From Takakia lepidozioides (taxonomy: Eukaryota; Streptophyta; Takakiopsida; Takakiales; Takakiaceae): 64,000 nucleotides of DNA. The stretch lies in NCBI GenBank assembly GCA_030704615.1, contig CM060732.1:73265053-73329052 (forward strand), read 5' to 3'. The notes under the pieces were generated by a model. The model was not told the DNA's origin, ran no database searches, and saw only the letters and a list, made by a program, of their open reading frames with translations. Shown here one piece after another: positions 11,017 through 25,100 of this stretch (positions within the stretch are counted from its first letter, which is position 1; each line of letters opens with the position of its first letter). The position numbers and the translations under genes are program-made.

Positions 11017-12431
11017 ACATGAGTGCCAATGTTTGAGCGCCAGATGTTCCTCACAGTCTGTGCAGAAGCTCGGGAGTGGGCTTCAACTTCGTGTGGTGGG
11101 TCGCAGTGCTGGGGCGAGGCTTCCAGTGTGGTACCCCTCTTTGTCCCCAGTTTCTGGTGCTTGCAAATAGGATCACGATTTCTACTAACCGCCTATAATT
11201 TATGTATCTCTCTTTGCAGAAACTTTGTATATCTTTCTCCGCTTTTCTGCAAGGGAGCGACTGGCTGCGCAACCATAGCTACATTTAATATATCCCAGCT
11301 CGAGGAAAACGCAGTAGTGCTCGAATCAAATTCAGCTTTCTTGTATGATGCCACCCACTTCCAGCGCATACATCAACATTCGATTCGCTGTGACCGGATT
11401 GTCGTGGGCTGCGCAGGCAGCAGAGAAATTTCGATTGGAGACTCAATAGATACCCCACAAATGATTACCGAATTGCATTCTACATCCGAAGTACACCTGA
11501 GAAAACATGATCCCGAGCATTCAGGAGGGTTCAGAACCCGCGAGGGACGTAGCCAACGTTTCAGGGAACTTATATGGGTACATTCTCGCTCTCTCTCGCT
11601 CTCTCTCCCTTTAGAGAACTGCTCAACACTGGCGTAGGATGACGAGCATGACAAAACGAGCTAACTCTAGTACACTTTGTTTGTTTGTTGTGCGTTACTG
11701 TGCCAGGGAGCAGGTATTTGGGCTTTTCATGGACTTACTTATAAAAAGCATTCTTTCTTGTTTTCCCCTCTGTCTCTGTCACTATCTCACAGTCCATCAA
11801 ACAAGACCCAAACACAAAATCCCCCGGGAAACTGGTTGAGGATAAACGGACAAGAGAAGCAGGACTGTCAGAAAGACAGCCCATTCTTTAAGGCACTCTA
11901 CCCTGTAAAATCTCTGTTAAAAGAAACAACACAACACCTGCAGGCGTCGTGCTCAATTGCCTCTTGCCGATGGCACTTTCTAGATCCTCCGCTGCAACTA
12001 GATCTTCAGAAGTAGCAGGGGGGTCGATATTCCATCTTGTAATAGAGATGGTGCCCATTTGAAGGTGAGGCCCCCCCACCTTTCACCATGCTCCCTCGTC
12101 TAACCAATTTCCAAAACTCCCACCTCAGATTGCAACAAACCCACTTCGCATAAGCGCCATCTCTCTCTCTCTCGTCCCATACAACCTCCCTCTCTCCCCC
12201 TGCACTTGTGTGGAGATCGTGTGATGTGCTCACATAGTTTTGGGCCCATCGAAAGAGATTCAGGCCTATGCACACGATGTGGGAAGACGAATGTGAGCGT
12301 GGGGATGGATAGAAAGATCGTGGTGGGGTGGCGGGCGAAGACGACCGTGTTTCTTGGCGCACGTCGTACAGACATGAAGAAAGGTGGCGAGATGTTGAAC
12401 AAGGACACGAAACGGTCCTTGTGCTCGAGGC
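10696..12431. other. Intergenic region between two divergent genes, with purine/pyrimidine microsatellites
   Basis: This holds the upstream regions of the minus-strand gene ending at 10695 and of the DUF662 gene starting at 12432. It has a (GA)n tract at 10981-11011 and CT-rich tracts near 11586-11610 and 12161-12175, of the type common in plant promoters and leaders. A 204-codon frame at 11023-11637 ends in a serine-leucine run encoded by the CT tract and has no recognisable domain. Confidence 0.5.
10981..11011. repeat. (GA)n microsatellite
   Basis: An uninterrupted run of about 15 GA units lies roughly 290 bp upstream of the start codon at 10695. GA tracts in plant promoters can bind BBR/BPC factors; that role is inference only. 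Confidence 0.9.
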
Positions 12432-14596
12432 ATGAAGGCATCGATGCTTTGCGAGCTCCGTGCGGGATCGGCGATGGCCGATCTTGCATCTCTTGACGAC
12501 AGTCTACGGGAGACTCTGCACAAGGAAGCGGCGGAGAGCGAACGGCGGCAGAAGGCTGCTGAGATTCAGAAGCTGGTTTGGGAGCAGCTGCGTTCTGCCA
12601 CACCTCCTCAGCCTCTGCGCAGTGGCATTGCCGATGGAGAAGAGAAGAACCCAATCTCCGGGTCTGCAGTGGAGCTAGTCCATGCAAAAGAGAAGGAGAT
12701 CGAGAAGCGTAAGCTGCAAGTCCGAGAGAAAGTCCAGGCGCAGCTCAGTCGTGTGGAACACGAGGCTCGAAATCTTGATCAGCTTCGCAAGGTATGTCTC
12801 CTCAATTTTCAAAATGTTTGAAGAGAGTGTGAGGCTGAATTGGCACTACCTGAGATCATTCCCTGTTTGTGGTCCATAATTGGAAAGTTCTGAAGCCGCA
12901 ATGCTGGGATCCCAACATGAATTTTGGGAGAGGAAGCCCTGCTTCTTTTTCAGTGTGTTTTGCAGTCATCAGCTACCCCTGTTGTCTGACTACCACACTA
13001 TCGACATTACTCAAGGCGCATCCACTGCTACTTCCGATCGTGGTATTTGGACACATGGAAGAATGTGACCTTCCAACCGTTCGGCAGCTAAGCAGGAAAG
13101 TTGAAATACTCCGTAATTTCACCTAAGTTTTCAGTCACTGCTTTGCTGCATCAGGAGCGAGTGCTCGGGTAGCCTGCATTCAATTCTGGTTTATGTTTCT
13201 TATCAATTTCATCGTGTACATGGTCGGCCTACCGATAGGCTACACTTTGAGGGGAGATCACAGGGGCGTGTAAGGTCCCCATATATCTTGTTGCTGTGCA
13301 TATTTATCCTCTCTTTATCAGCATATGCCTTAGAGCAGACCTCTTAGCATGGAGAATACTATTCAGCAAAAGGTGTGTACGCCTTTACGCACCCTCCCGT
13401 GCCCTTGCTCTCTCCTGGACTGAAAAGACACGGAAATTATATCTCTCGAGACCAAGATCTGGATCGCGGCGTAGGAGCATCAGTCTCAGATGTTAATCGG
13501 AGAGCTGTGGTAGTGACTATCCAGAGCAACTACATCTGTTGTAAATTTCTAGGCAAGACAGTTGGTACAGGAAGCGGCTGGTTGCAGGATGCAGGAGTGT
13601 GTTTCTGTATATGTGCTTATGTTCTGTCTTCTAGAGCTATTAGATGTCGAAAATGCTAGTGCAGTATCTTTATAAGAATTTGAACCTGAAGTAGAGATCC
13701 CAGTCTTCATGAGGACAATGGACTAGTAGAGTTTCTGCTTGTTATCCTGGTTTTGTAGTGGCTGTGTTCTCAATACTATGTCATGATTTAGCAGGAGCTG
13801 GAAAGTATGGAGGACCCAACAAAGAAAGAAGTTGCAGACATCAGAAAGAAGATTGAGTCTGTTGACCGGGACTTGAGGCCTATGAAGCAGTTGTGTGAGC
13901 GGAAGGTACTATTTCCAGTCTAATTCTGTTGTAAGCAACAATCGCGTAAGGTTGCACAATATTTGTGCTACCCTTCATTTTGCAATTCACAGTTTTCATC
14001 TTGCAGGAGAAGGAGTTGAAAGAGGCATTGGAAGCCCACAATGAGAAGAGCAAGGTTAAATCTGAGCTCGTTGGAAGATTGATGGAAGTAAGTGAACATT
14101 TGAAATTCCACATCATGTGTAGTGGGTTTTCTCAACACAGTTTAATTATTCTTTGAAGTAGGCTGCTTCATTGAGCCCTGGCTCGCTTAGGAAGGTGAAG
14201 CCTAGGTTTTCTCCTGCTTCTGAAAGATGATCATAGGTGAGTGGACCTGGCTCTTGCTGTGTGTAAGAGGGCTACTAACGGAAAGGTTGCTACTCTTTGG
14301 TGTAACTGTAGCTCATTTTGGCTGTGTCAAGGATATGATTTGAAGGCTGATACGGTTGTCCAAGTGATATTAATCCTGAAAAGGTTTTTCTTCAGAATCC
14401 TACAACATATCCGTGATGTCTTGCCATTACTCATGTTAACATTCAAATGTGTTTATCAATAAAGACTGATCATGGCATGCTCTTGTTTTGGGTGGGGCAG
14501 ATTGTAACTGAGAGTGAGAGAGTGAGGATGCAGAAGTTAGAGGAGCTCACCAAACTTTTGGATGGTATGGAGAAAAGCAGTCGTATATCTCAGTGA
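12432..14596 (+). CDS. DUF662 / ACIP1-type coiled-coil protein
   Basis: A member of the plant family annotated as DUF662 or RAB6-interacting golgin-like (Pfam PF04949), which includes Arabidopsis ACIP1, a microtubule-associated protein linked to immunity. Four exons join in phase 0: 12432-12791 (donor GTATGT), 13795-13905, 14007-14087 (donor GTAAGT) and 14501-14596, giving 215 residues. Recognisable blocks in order are AKEKEIEKRKLQVREKVQ, then ARNLDQLRKELESMEDPTKK, RKKIESVDRDLRPMKQLCER, KEKELKEALEAHNEKSK and TESERVRMQKLEELTKLLD. Nearly all of it is predicted coiled coil. Two in-frame ATGs are possible, 12432 and 12474; the second gives MADLASLDDSL. A GTGAGT at the stop codon could be a donor for a further exon, but family proteins end near here. 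Confidence 0.85.
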
Positions 14597-16171
14597 GTAG
14601 TTTTGGGTGGTTTGAGCTGTGAAAACTGGCCTGTCTGTTGTGATCCTCCGTGGGTACATCTCACAGAAAATCTGCAGAAAGTACTCATGTGCAGAATTAC
14701 AACAAGATAAATGAACAATCCTTAATTGCTGAAAATTTTTCTCTGTTAGCAAACAATTGGCAGCGTTCTGGAGCTGGACAAGCGAACCACAAGAACCTCA
14801 CTTGCAGAGCATCACTGGCTCATTTATAAGTTGCACGTCCGGCTTAAGGAAGCCACCCGCGCGTATATTCTATCTGTTGTTCAATTAACAGATCAACAGA
14901 CCAATGTGTAAAAATGGAGGTCAAATTGTATGATCATCCATGTGCATGATAAAAAACATGGCACCTTTAAATCATTACTGCTAAGCTGCTAAGCATTAAG
15001 ATTGTTGTAGGATTGGAGTACCATACATCTGACATCGGCAGTCTTCTATTTAGATTCTCATGAAGTCCTGTATCTGCTGGTGTGCTGGTTTCCCCACATG
15101 TTGCTTTCATCAACTAAATGCAGTAAAGGAAAAGAGAAATAGAATTGCGGCCGGAGTCATTCAATTGGAATATGATTCAGGTTAAGTGGTCTAGAGAGGA
15201 GGCGCAGTTTGTTTCAGGGCCCTTGAGATTACCATAGAAGTATGTTTGTGAGGTCAACCTATTGTGACTGAACTCCCACATCAATAATTGAGATTAACTC
15301 TGACCAGCCAGGATTCATTTGTCAAATTGAAGATGTCAATGGTTTCGTACTTCACTTGCCCCAAAGCTGTCTTTGTAGTGGATACTTTCAAACACATAGA
15401 TGTCTGGGAACACCATTTTCCTCGAGCATCAATGGTCCTTGGACTCGGGTTTAGAGGTCTCCTTGAAGTCCCGCTTTTCGTCCGCACACCAGGAATGACC
15501 GGTTGGCATCCCCACAGTATGGGACCTAGGCATACCCAACACCTCACAGGGCACCATAGCCCCCTCCAGGAAATTGGTGATTGCATGTCCAGACTTGATC
15601 AGTCTAGTACTCTCACTAGTCTGCAGTCCCTGCAAGTGTTGAATTCTCCATCAGGGTGGCAGATCTTTCATTAGCAAAAGACATGCACAAAACAATCTAA
15701 GATCCCATCCAGGTATCCCAATTCCTTCTAAGAGGTGTTGATATTGGAGTGAAGGTGATACTTCTGAGAACATACCTACCTTTTCTGAAGGCTTGCTGGT
15801 AAATTTGTAAAACTAGAACACTACCGCATATCCTCATGGTTGAGGCATATGTTGTAGGTTTAGACAAATTACCATACCCGTAGCATTCAAAATTCAGAGA
15901 GCATCGTCAGACTGATCTAATAGCCCAGTGCGAATAAGTAGTGCATTTTCATGTGTACTGTTTCTGTAAAGGAGCTTATATTGGCGGGTTTGTTGGTAGA
16001 TCAATTACACATAGAGAACTCCTCTGCGAGCTTCCACTTGTGCCTTCCAGGCCATCAAGAAAGCAACCAAGATTATTGCATCATTATTGTGAATGATAAC
16101 AGCATTCCAATCATTTTGAGATGTGATCATATGTGGCTGGGAGACAGACACACAGACTGACTGCAGGATCA
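14597..16171. other. Intergenic between convergent genes
   Basis: This region lies between the end of the DUF662 gene and the end of the nucleotide-sugar transporter gene and should hold both 3' untranslated regions. Open frames on both strands at 15281-15674 overlap and resemble nothing I know. No repeats shared with the rest of the window were noticed. Confidence 0.5.
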
Positions 16172-19100
16172 CTAAAGCTGGTCAGGTTTCTCCTCATTCA
16201 CCAAAGGAAGAAGGTCTCTAGTTTCCAGTTGATCGCTGAGGGCTTTGGCTGATTGTTGGGAAAGCTTGTGGCGCACATAACCATAGAAGGTACAGCCAAT
16301 CAGTGTGACCATACAGCCCAACGCATTCATGATGGAAATGGGGTTCTTGAAGATGAGCCATGACATGATGATAGCCACTGCAACCTACAATCACACATGC
16401 TGCCATATTATCAACAAAGATATGACAAGCAGAATCAACAATCATCCAATGTTTATGCTGCTAACTTTTCCAAATTGCCAAGGGAGGGAGGAGAATTGTG
16501 GAGCATTCCTATGTAATCTGTCTTGTCCTAAAGCCCACAAGTTGTAGAAGATGACTTTTTGGTGTTTTCTGGACAGATAACTGTAAGTTAATCTGTACAC
16601 TGTTACAATAGAAGAAAGAAGGTATGACTCTTACAAAGAGCTCCTTTACCGTAAGCCTTATCTCTTGGTCTTCCAGGTTCTCTGCTTGCTTACTGACCTG
16701 AAGATACAAACATAACCCCCTTTGTAATGATAGTACACAAGCAAGCCAAGCCATAAAGAAGAGGGCACCTACCTTCATATTCCCTGCAACATTAAATGTC
16801 ACTGCTGTGGTGGTGTGGATGACATAGAATATGGAGAAGTTGAGACAGAACGCCGATACTCCAGACAATATAATGATAAGCAGAGGGACAAACAAAGATT
16901 CTTGAGAGTCTGCCCACTTCAGCACACCTCCCCCCTCCAAGAGAAGTGCAGGAATGGAGAGGATCATAGTCGCATATGGTGCCATGTAGTACACTGTGTT
17001 TATACTGTCCATATGCCCCATGTCAGCACTTGTTAGATATGCCACACATACAAGCATCATCCTCTACCTTGTTGTTCTCCGTAAAATCTCTCTCTCTCTC
17101 TCTCACACAGGCAATGGGCAGGTAAGATGTGTACACTCAAGGCAGCCTCTGCCAAACGCGGTCAAAAAGGGGTCGGATTCTTTGTCCGTGATTTCTTGTT
17201 TGACAGTTGTGAAATTATCAACAAGGGTTTGAGGTACGAGCATAGTATCTGGCTAAAACTGAATTTGAAGGGCGGCATGAGTACAAAGGACCTCTTTGTT
17301 GGTTGTGTTTACATGCCCACAGAGGGGACCCTTAGTGCTGACGCAGACAAGGCCTTCGAAGATGTAAAGCTGGACTGTGCTTCGTTCCTTGCCAAAGGTC
17401 AGGTGGTACTATTGGGGACTTCAATGCCCGGGTGGGCAAAGGGATCCATCAGGACGATATCATTGGACCTTTTGGTGAGGACGAGCTGAATTCTAATGGC
17501 AGACGGTTAATTAACTGTCTAGAAGAGCTTCAGCTTTTGACCTTGAATAACAGGACAAGAGGTGACCAAGTGCAGTGGACTCGTGAGAAACCCCAAACTG
17601 GGGAACGTTCCATTGTGGACTATATCATAATGGACAAAATTTTGTTCCCCCAGTGTGCCAATGTGTTGATCGACAGAACTGATATTGGTACCTCTGACCA
17701 CTTCCTGGTTTGGACTGAGATCAAAAGGTATTTTCCCACCACCAAGAGATCTGTCAAACGTTCGATTCGGAAGTGGCGCATAGAAAAATTCCACAATGAG
17801 GAGGTCAAGGCTGAGTACGTCCAGGCCTTGCAAGAGGCTCTCCCTCATTTTGTCCAATCGCTCCAAGAACTTCAGTCACGCTCTGTTAACGCAAGAAATG
17901 AAGTCGAACGAGCAGTGGACTCTTGGGAGAGTTTCGTTTCCTCCGTGGCTGACAAGATCATTGGGAGGAAACTAATTGTCTGCGGTAGAGCAGTTAATTG
18001 GTGGACTAATGAGATTAAACTCAAGATAGCTGAGAGACGAGCCCTCTATAAAGAGTGCTGCAATTTGGAAACCAACAGAGAATTGTGGGCGAGGTACTAC
18101 CAGCTCCGTAAAGATATCAATCAGCTTGTTAGGTCTCAGAAGAAATTATACTGGGACAAGTTATACAGTGAAATAAACTCAAACCACCATGGTGGTAATG
18201 ACAAGAAATTCTGGTTGGCCCTTCAACGTTTGTACAAACCGAAAAACGGTCAGCAAGTACAAGCGCTGAAGACTACTAAAGGTGCAGTGGTGACTTCATC
18301 GGTTGACATTGTCAAAACCTTTGAAACTCACTACAGTATCCTTGGCAGAACTTCTAGGTCTAACAGTGTCTTCTGCTGAATGGAGGGACACAGTTGGAAA
18401 AACTGTTCCTATGATTCAAAACAGCCCTGATGAACTGGAGTATATTTCAATGGCTTATAATGCTCCCATTAGTTCTTCTGAGATTGTGGAAGCAATTGAA
18501 CATTTAAATGGATATAAAGCTGGTGGACCTGATGGTATTGTCAACGAGCTTATCAAGCACGGTGGCGATCCCATGATAGAGGCCCTAGTTCTCCTCTTTA
18601 ACCTTATCTGGAAGACTGAAATGATCCCCTTTCGCTGGCGACAGGGGGTCATTGTCAATCTATACAAGAAGGGTGACAGAGAAGAACCGGGGAACTACCG
18701 TGGCATCACGCTCCTCAATGCTGTTGGCAAGACATTCTGCAGAGTTATAAGTACTCGTCTCGAGGTTGATCTGGAGTCTAGAGGTTGTTTCCACGAAGGC
18801 CAAGCTGGCTTTCGGCGAAACAGGGGCTGTGTGGATCATATCTTCACTCTAAGCCAGATTATCCAGGGAAGGAAAAAAGAAGGGAAACCCACTTATGTCT
18901 TTTTCCTGGATGTCAAAAAGGCTTATGACACAGTGTGGAGAGATGGCCTATGGTTCTGCCTCTGGTCTTGTGGGATCAAGGGAAAGATGTGGAGAGTTGT
19001 CCACAACTTGTATGCTCACACCAAAAGCTGTGTCACTGTTAACGGACAGAAGTCCAACTTCTTTGACATAGACCAAGGTGTAGCTCAAGGATGTAGTCTC

Positions 19101-22100
19101 TCCCCTCTGCTCTTCAATGTTTTCATCAATCAACTCCTCGAGGATGTGGAAAGTGAGGGATTTGGGTTAAGGGTGGGTGATACCACCATACCAGCCCTTA
19201 TGTTTGCGGATGACTTCGCAGGCATAGGGGAGACTCCAACCAATCTCCAGGAGTTGATTGATTGCACGAAGAGATACTTTGATCTTTTGGGGCTAGAGGC
19301 TAATGTCAGCAAATGTGCAGTGGTAGCATTCAACGACAGAGGAGAGGGAGGAAGTGATCTTAAGTGGCAGTGGGGTAGCCAAGAGATCCCGGTCCTCCCT
19401 TCCTACACTTACCTGGGCGTTGAGTTCTCCTCCAATTGTAATTGGGATGCACATATCCGGAAAGTTGTTCAAACTGGCAAGGGCAAAGCTCTGGGGCTCA
19501 CTAAATTTTTCCACTGCAGAGGGGTCAACTCTGAGGTCAAGAAAACCATGCTTTGTCGCGCTATTAGACCTGCCTTGGAGTACGGATCTGCTATATGGGT
19601 TGATAACTCCAACCAGGTTAAGTCTCTAGAATCCATTCAAGTGGGGGTGCTTAAGGAGTGTATGTCAGCATGCTCCAAAACAGCCGATGTGGCTGTTCGG
19701 GGTGAGTTTGGCATTCCGTCCTTAAGCTCCCAACGAGATGAATTCAAGGTCAGATGGTGGGGTCAGCTGCAACATATGCCCAACACCAGATATCCTAAGT
19801 TAATCGATGGAAACAGGACCGCCCTGTCAAACAGGCTAAGTCCTGGCAGAAGAGAGTAGAAGAGATCCTCAAGGACCTGGACCTGGATCCGCAAGTCTTG
19901 ACCCTGCTGGATAAATCTGACTTAGAGGCTGTAGTGTCCTCAGCCATGTCTGTTGCCATGAGATTGTCTGATGGAAATGAAGTTAGGCAGAAAACTTCCC
20001 TGAACTTGTTTCCAGTCTGTGACGTGGGGGAGGACATCTTGGATGACCTCAAGGGTCTACCCACTCTCGGCACTAGACTGAAATTTAAACTCAGGGCAGG
20101 AAGCCTACCTTTGAACAGCAAACAGAAGCAGAGAGGAAAGGGAGAGTGCAATTGCCAGTTGTGTGGGCAATCTGAAGACCGTATTCATTTTCTGATACAC
20201 TGTCCGGGGTTCTCTCACCAAAGAGACGCTCTCTTCAAATCTATTAAGGGAATTGTGCCTGTACCCCTGTTTACCAACTTTGAAAGTCTCGAGGCTGAGC
20301 CAAAAGCCCAGGCCCTCCTGAGGCCTAGTTTTTGGGCAAATCACACACAACAGATTGATGCTTGTGTGAAGGGATTTCTAGAGGATATCTGGAAAACCCA
20401 GATTAATTCTTTATATGGAGGTAAGTCTTACTACCAACGTCAGCCCCTGACAGAGGTAGGTTCTGTCCCTTTTGTTCCCGCTCAAACTGGGCGCGGGGTC
20501 AATGGCCACAAGGCTACGGCAAACAACGTCTTATGAGTACAATCTCTCTCACACACACACACATACACACCTCCCTGTCCTCTAGGAAGCCTATTGCCAT
20601 TGTGTGGACTTGATACGGGAGTACATAAATGTCTCTGTGACTAAATGCCGGCCTTGTGACCCCATGTCTTTGTTTGTTTTGACCTGAAGCGCTTTGCTTC
20701 AGGTAAGGTAGTGCATTGGAGTCAGTTGGGAGAGTTTGGGACCTCTCCCTCTTCAGAGTATGCCTATGCGGGCCATTCCCTGCAGCTCCCTTGAAAGTGA
20801 TCTCTGAACGGTGACAAGCGGACCCCTACCGCTTGGGTTAGCCCCTCCACCCAAATTGGGCAGTTGTATGCTCTGTCTAGCATACTTGGCACTTGGGCGA
20901 GGGTTGGTCCTTGTGCTTGAACTTATAGCCTGTGAATTTTACCAATACATTAACTCTTATCAATAACAACACTCCCCAGGGTGATTCCTGGGAATTGGTT
21001 ACTTACGCCAAATCTAGGGCTTCATGTCTAGTTTTTGGGTTGACTCCCAGGATGGACGATGTGTCCTTCAAAACTACATGCTCCAGCTTACGCTTGGATC
21101 ATATGACTAATGGTTCCATCTTGAGACTTGATAACAGAGGTATTTTGAAGCTTGCAATGCCCAAAAATGCTACAAATAGAGTCTCACATCAATTCAATCT
21201 CAAAGAAGTTCCTCCCTTGACTGGCTGGAGAGCGGTCTTAGACATTGGTAATTCAATGAGGCGCTCTAGGAAGACAACCAAGGGCAGGGATTTCAACTTT
21301 CTAACCGGTTTGATGCACTGGATGAGGTTGATTCCAAGCAGTCAGACAGACAAACTGACCCTTACACAAGACGAGCAAAATGTACACGCGGGGTAATTGT
21401 CCCCCCTTTGCAGAACGGTTGGCCGTCCAGGGCAACCATAGGCTACCTAGACGACAAACAATTCAGATGCAAAGGGCTGGCTTGCGGCTGGGCACTTCCA
21501 ATTTCTCAGGGCTGACTAACCAAAGGAAACGATTCGAAGTGGGACAAGTTCTTCGGGCAAATCATATTCATATCTGTGCTGGGCAAGAGACATGGGAAAC
21601 TTCGGACAAACTGGTTGGAGATGTCAATGATTATAAGTGGATCGGTAAGATGTGCGCTCTTAAGGCGGCCTCTGCCAAACGTGGTCAAAAAGGGGTTGGC
21701 TTCTTTGTCCGTGATTTCTTGTGTGACAATTGTGAAATTATCAACAAGGGTTTGCGGTATGAGCACAGTATCTGGCTAAAACTGAAATTGAAGGGCGGCG
21801 TGAATACGAAGGACCTCTTTGTGGGTTGCGTGTACATGCCCACAGAGGGGACCCTTAGTGCTGACACAGACAAAGCCTTCGAAGACATAAAGCTGGACTG
21901 TGCTATGTTCTTCGCAAAGGCCAGGTGGTCTTATTGGGTGACTTCAATGCCTGGGTGGGCAAAGATCTTATCAGGATGATACCACTGGGCCTTTTGGTGA
22001 GGACAAGCTGAATTCTAATGGTAGACGGTTAATAAACTGCCTGGAAGCAGCTTTTGACTTTGAATAATAAGTCAAAAGGAGACCAAGTGCAGTGGACTCG

Positions 22101-25100
22101 TGAGAAAGCCCAACTGGGGAATGTTCCATTGTGGATTATATCATAATCGACAAAAATTTTGTTTCCCCAGACTGCCACTGTGTTGATCAACAGACCTGAT
22201 TTTGGTACCTCTGACCACTTCCTGGTTTGGACTGAGATCAGAAGGTGTTTCCCAACACCAAGATGATTCGGGAGTGGCGCATAGAAAATTTCCAAAATGA
22301 AGAGGTCAAGGCTGAGTAAGTCCAGGCCTACAGGCTCTCCTTCATTTTGTCCACTAGCTCCAAGCCCTTCAGTCTCTCTCTGGCAATGCAAGAAATGAAG
22401 TCGAAAGTGCAGTGGATTCTTGGGAGATTTCGTCTCCTATGTGGCTGACAAGATCATTGGGAGGAAACTGAGCGGTTAATTGGTGGACCAATGAGATTAA
22501 ACTCAAGATAGCTGAGGGACGAGTCCTCTCTAAAAAGTGCTGCAACTTGAATACCAACAAGGAATTGTGGGCTGGGTACTACCAGATCCACAAAGATATC
22601 AATCAGCTTGTAAGGTCTCAGAAGAAATTATACTGGGACAAGTTATACAGTGAAATAAACTCAAAACCACCATGGTGGCAATGACAAGAGATTCTGGTTG
22701 GCGCTTCAACGTTTGTACAAGCCAAAAAACTGTCAGCAAGGAGAAGCGCTGAGGACTAGTAAGGGTGCAGTGGTGACTTCAACGGTTGACATTGTCAAAA
22801 CCTTTGAAACCCACTACAGTATCCTTGGCAGAATTTCTAGGTCTAACAGTGAGGGGTCCTCTGAAGAATGGGAGGACACACTTAGAGAATGTACTCATAA
22901 GACATTGTTAGCCAGGCCTTGTGGCCATTGACCCTGTGCCCAGTTTAAGTGGAACACCAAGGGACAGAACCTACCTCTGTCAGGGGCTGACTTCGGTAGT
23001 AAGACTTACCTTGGTAAAGAACATTGATCCGGGCTTTCCAGATATCCTCTAGAAATCCTGTCACACAAATATCAATCTGCTGTGTGTGGTTTGCCCAATA
23101 ACTAGGCCCCAGAAGGGCCTGGGCTTTTGGCTCAGCCTCGAGACTTTCAAAGTTGGTAATTAGAGGTACAGGCACAATTCCCTTGATAGATTTGAGGAGA
23201 GCGTCTCTCTGGTGAGAGTACCCCGGACAGTGAATCAGGAAATGAATATGGTCTGCCGGTTGCCCACACAACGGGCAATTGCACTCTCCCTTTCCTCTCT
23301 GCTTCTGTTTGCTGTTCAAAGGTAGGCTTCCTGCCCTGCGTTTAAATTTCAGTCTGGTGCCAAGAGTGGGCAGACCCTTGAGGTCATCCATGATGTCCTC
23401 CCCCATGTCACAGACTGGAAACAAGTTCAGGGAAGTTTTCTGCCTAACTTCATTTTCATCAGACAATTTTCTGGTAACAGACATGGGCTTTGGACACTAC
23501 AGTCTTTAAGTCAGATTTATCCAGCAGGGTCACACTTGCGGGTCCAGATTCAGATCCTGGAGAATCTCTTGTACTCCTTTGGGACACACTTAGAGAAACA
23601 GTTCCTATGATTCAAGACAGCCCTGATGAATTGTAGTATATTTCAAAGGCTTACAATGCTCCCATTAGTTCTTCTGAGATGTGGAAGCAATTGAGCAGGA
23701 TATAAAGCTGGTGGACCTGATGGCACAGTCAACAAGCTTATCAAGCACGGTGGCGATCCCATGATAGAGGCCCTTGTACTTCTCTTTAACCTTATCTGGA
23801 GGACTGAAATGATCCCCTTTCGCTGGCAACAGGGGGTCATTGTCAATCTATACAAGAAGGGTGACAGAGAAGAACCGGGGAGCTACCGAGGCATCACACT
23901 CCTCAATGCAGTTGGCAAGATATTTTGCAGAGTTATAAGTACTCGTCTCGAGGTTGATCTGGAATCTAGAGGTTGTTTCGACGAAGGCCAAGCTGGCTTT
24001 CGGCGAATATCTTCACTCTCAGCCAGATTGTCCAGGGAAGGAAAAAAGAAGCGATACACACTTCTGTATTTTTCTTGGATGTCAAAAAGGCTTATGGAGT
24101 GTGGAGAGACAGTCTATGGCTCCGACTCTGGTCATGTGGGATCAAGGGAAAGATGTGGAGAGTGGTCCGTAACTTGTATGTTCACACCGAAAGTTGTGTC
24201 ACTGTTAATGGATAGAAGTCTAACTTCTTTGACATAGACCAAGGTGTAGCTCAAGGATGTACCCTCTCCCCTCTGCTCTTCAATGTTTTCATCAATCAAC
24301 TTCTTGAGGATGTGGAAAGTGGGGATTTGGGTTAAGGGTGGGTGATGCCACCATACCAGCCCTTATGTTTGCGGATGACTTCGCAGGCGTAGGGGAGACT
24401 CCTTCCAATCTCCAGGAGTTGATTGATTGTGCAAAGAGATACTTTGACCTTTGGGGGCTAGAGGCTCACCTCAGTAAATGTGCAGTGGTGGCATTCAACA
24501 ACTGAGGAGAGGGAGGAGGTGATCTGAAATGGCAGTGGGGAAGCCAAGAGATTTCGGTCCTCCCGCTCAAACTGGGCGCAGGGTCAATGGCCACAAGGCT
24601 ACAGTAAACAACGTCTTATGAGTACATCCTCTCCCTCTCTATCTATCTATGGTGGCTTAGCTCCTGGTAACACCACTCAAGAAGTGGAATTTCCTGCCTA
24701 GAACAGAACAGGAAAACAACTAAGTCCCCTGTAATAACACTCTTGAATCGCGTGATCTCTGTCCCTCTCTCTATCCTTGAATATGGCTAACTCCACTCCT
24801 GGATTACTTAATCCTGTCGTGGTGTTGTGGAAATTGCTTATTGAGCTGCTCATACATTTCCGGTAAGGCAAGGAGAATGGTATGTCCATGAAAGTTCCTT
24901 GTGAACAAACATGGCGCAATACCTTGTGCTAGGACCTGTAGCAGCAGCATACGGGAGTATATGTGTACACCTTCTGCATGATCCGGTCAATGCACATTGC
25001 TCTGATGGCTGGTCTACTGTAGCCAATGCCAGGTATCCGAATTGGGAAACCTGAAAATGAGAGGCCTGAGAATTCTCCTGCTTTTATCTTAATGATGGTA

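Noticed and set aside
11023-11637. A 204-codon protein on the plus strand
   Set aside because: No recognisable domain, composition follows the local CT-rich DNA, it ends in a serine-leucine run encoded by a microsatellite, and no splice context supports it.
15281-15674. Retroelement protein fragment on the minus strand
   Set aside because: Short stretches looked vaguely like polyprotein linker sequence, but no diagnostic motif was present.
17085-20570. CT/CA microsatellites as the target duplication of LINE-I copy 1
   Set aside because: The CT tract on the left is separated from the element start by about 15 bp of other sequence, so it is not a proper flanking duplication.
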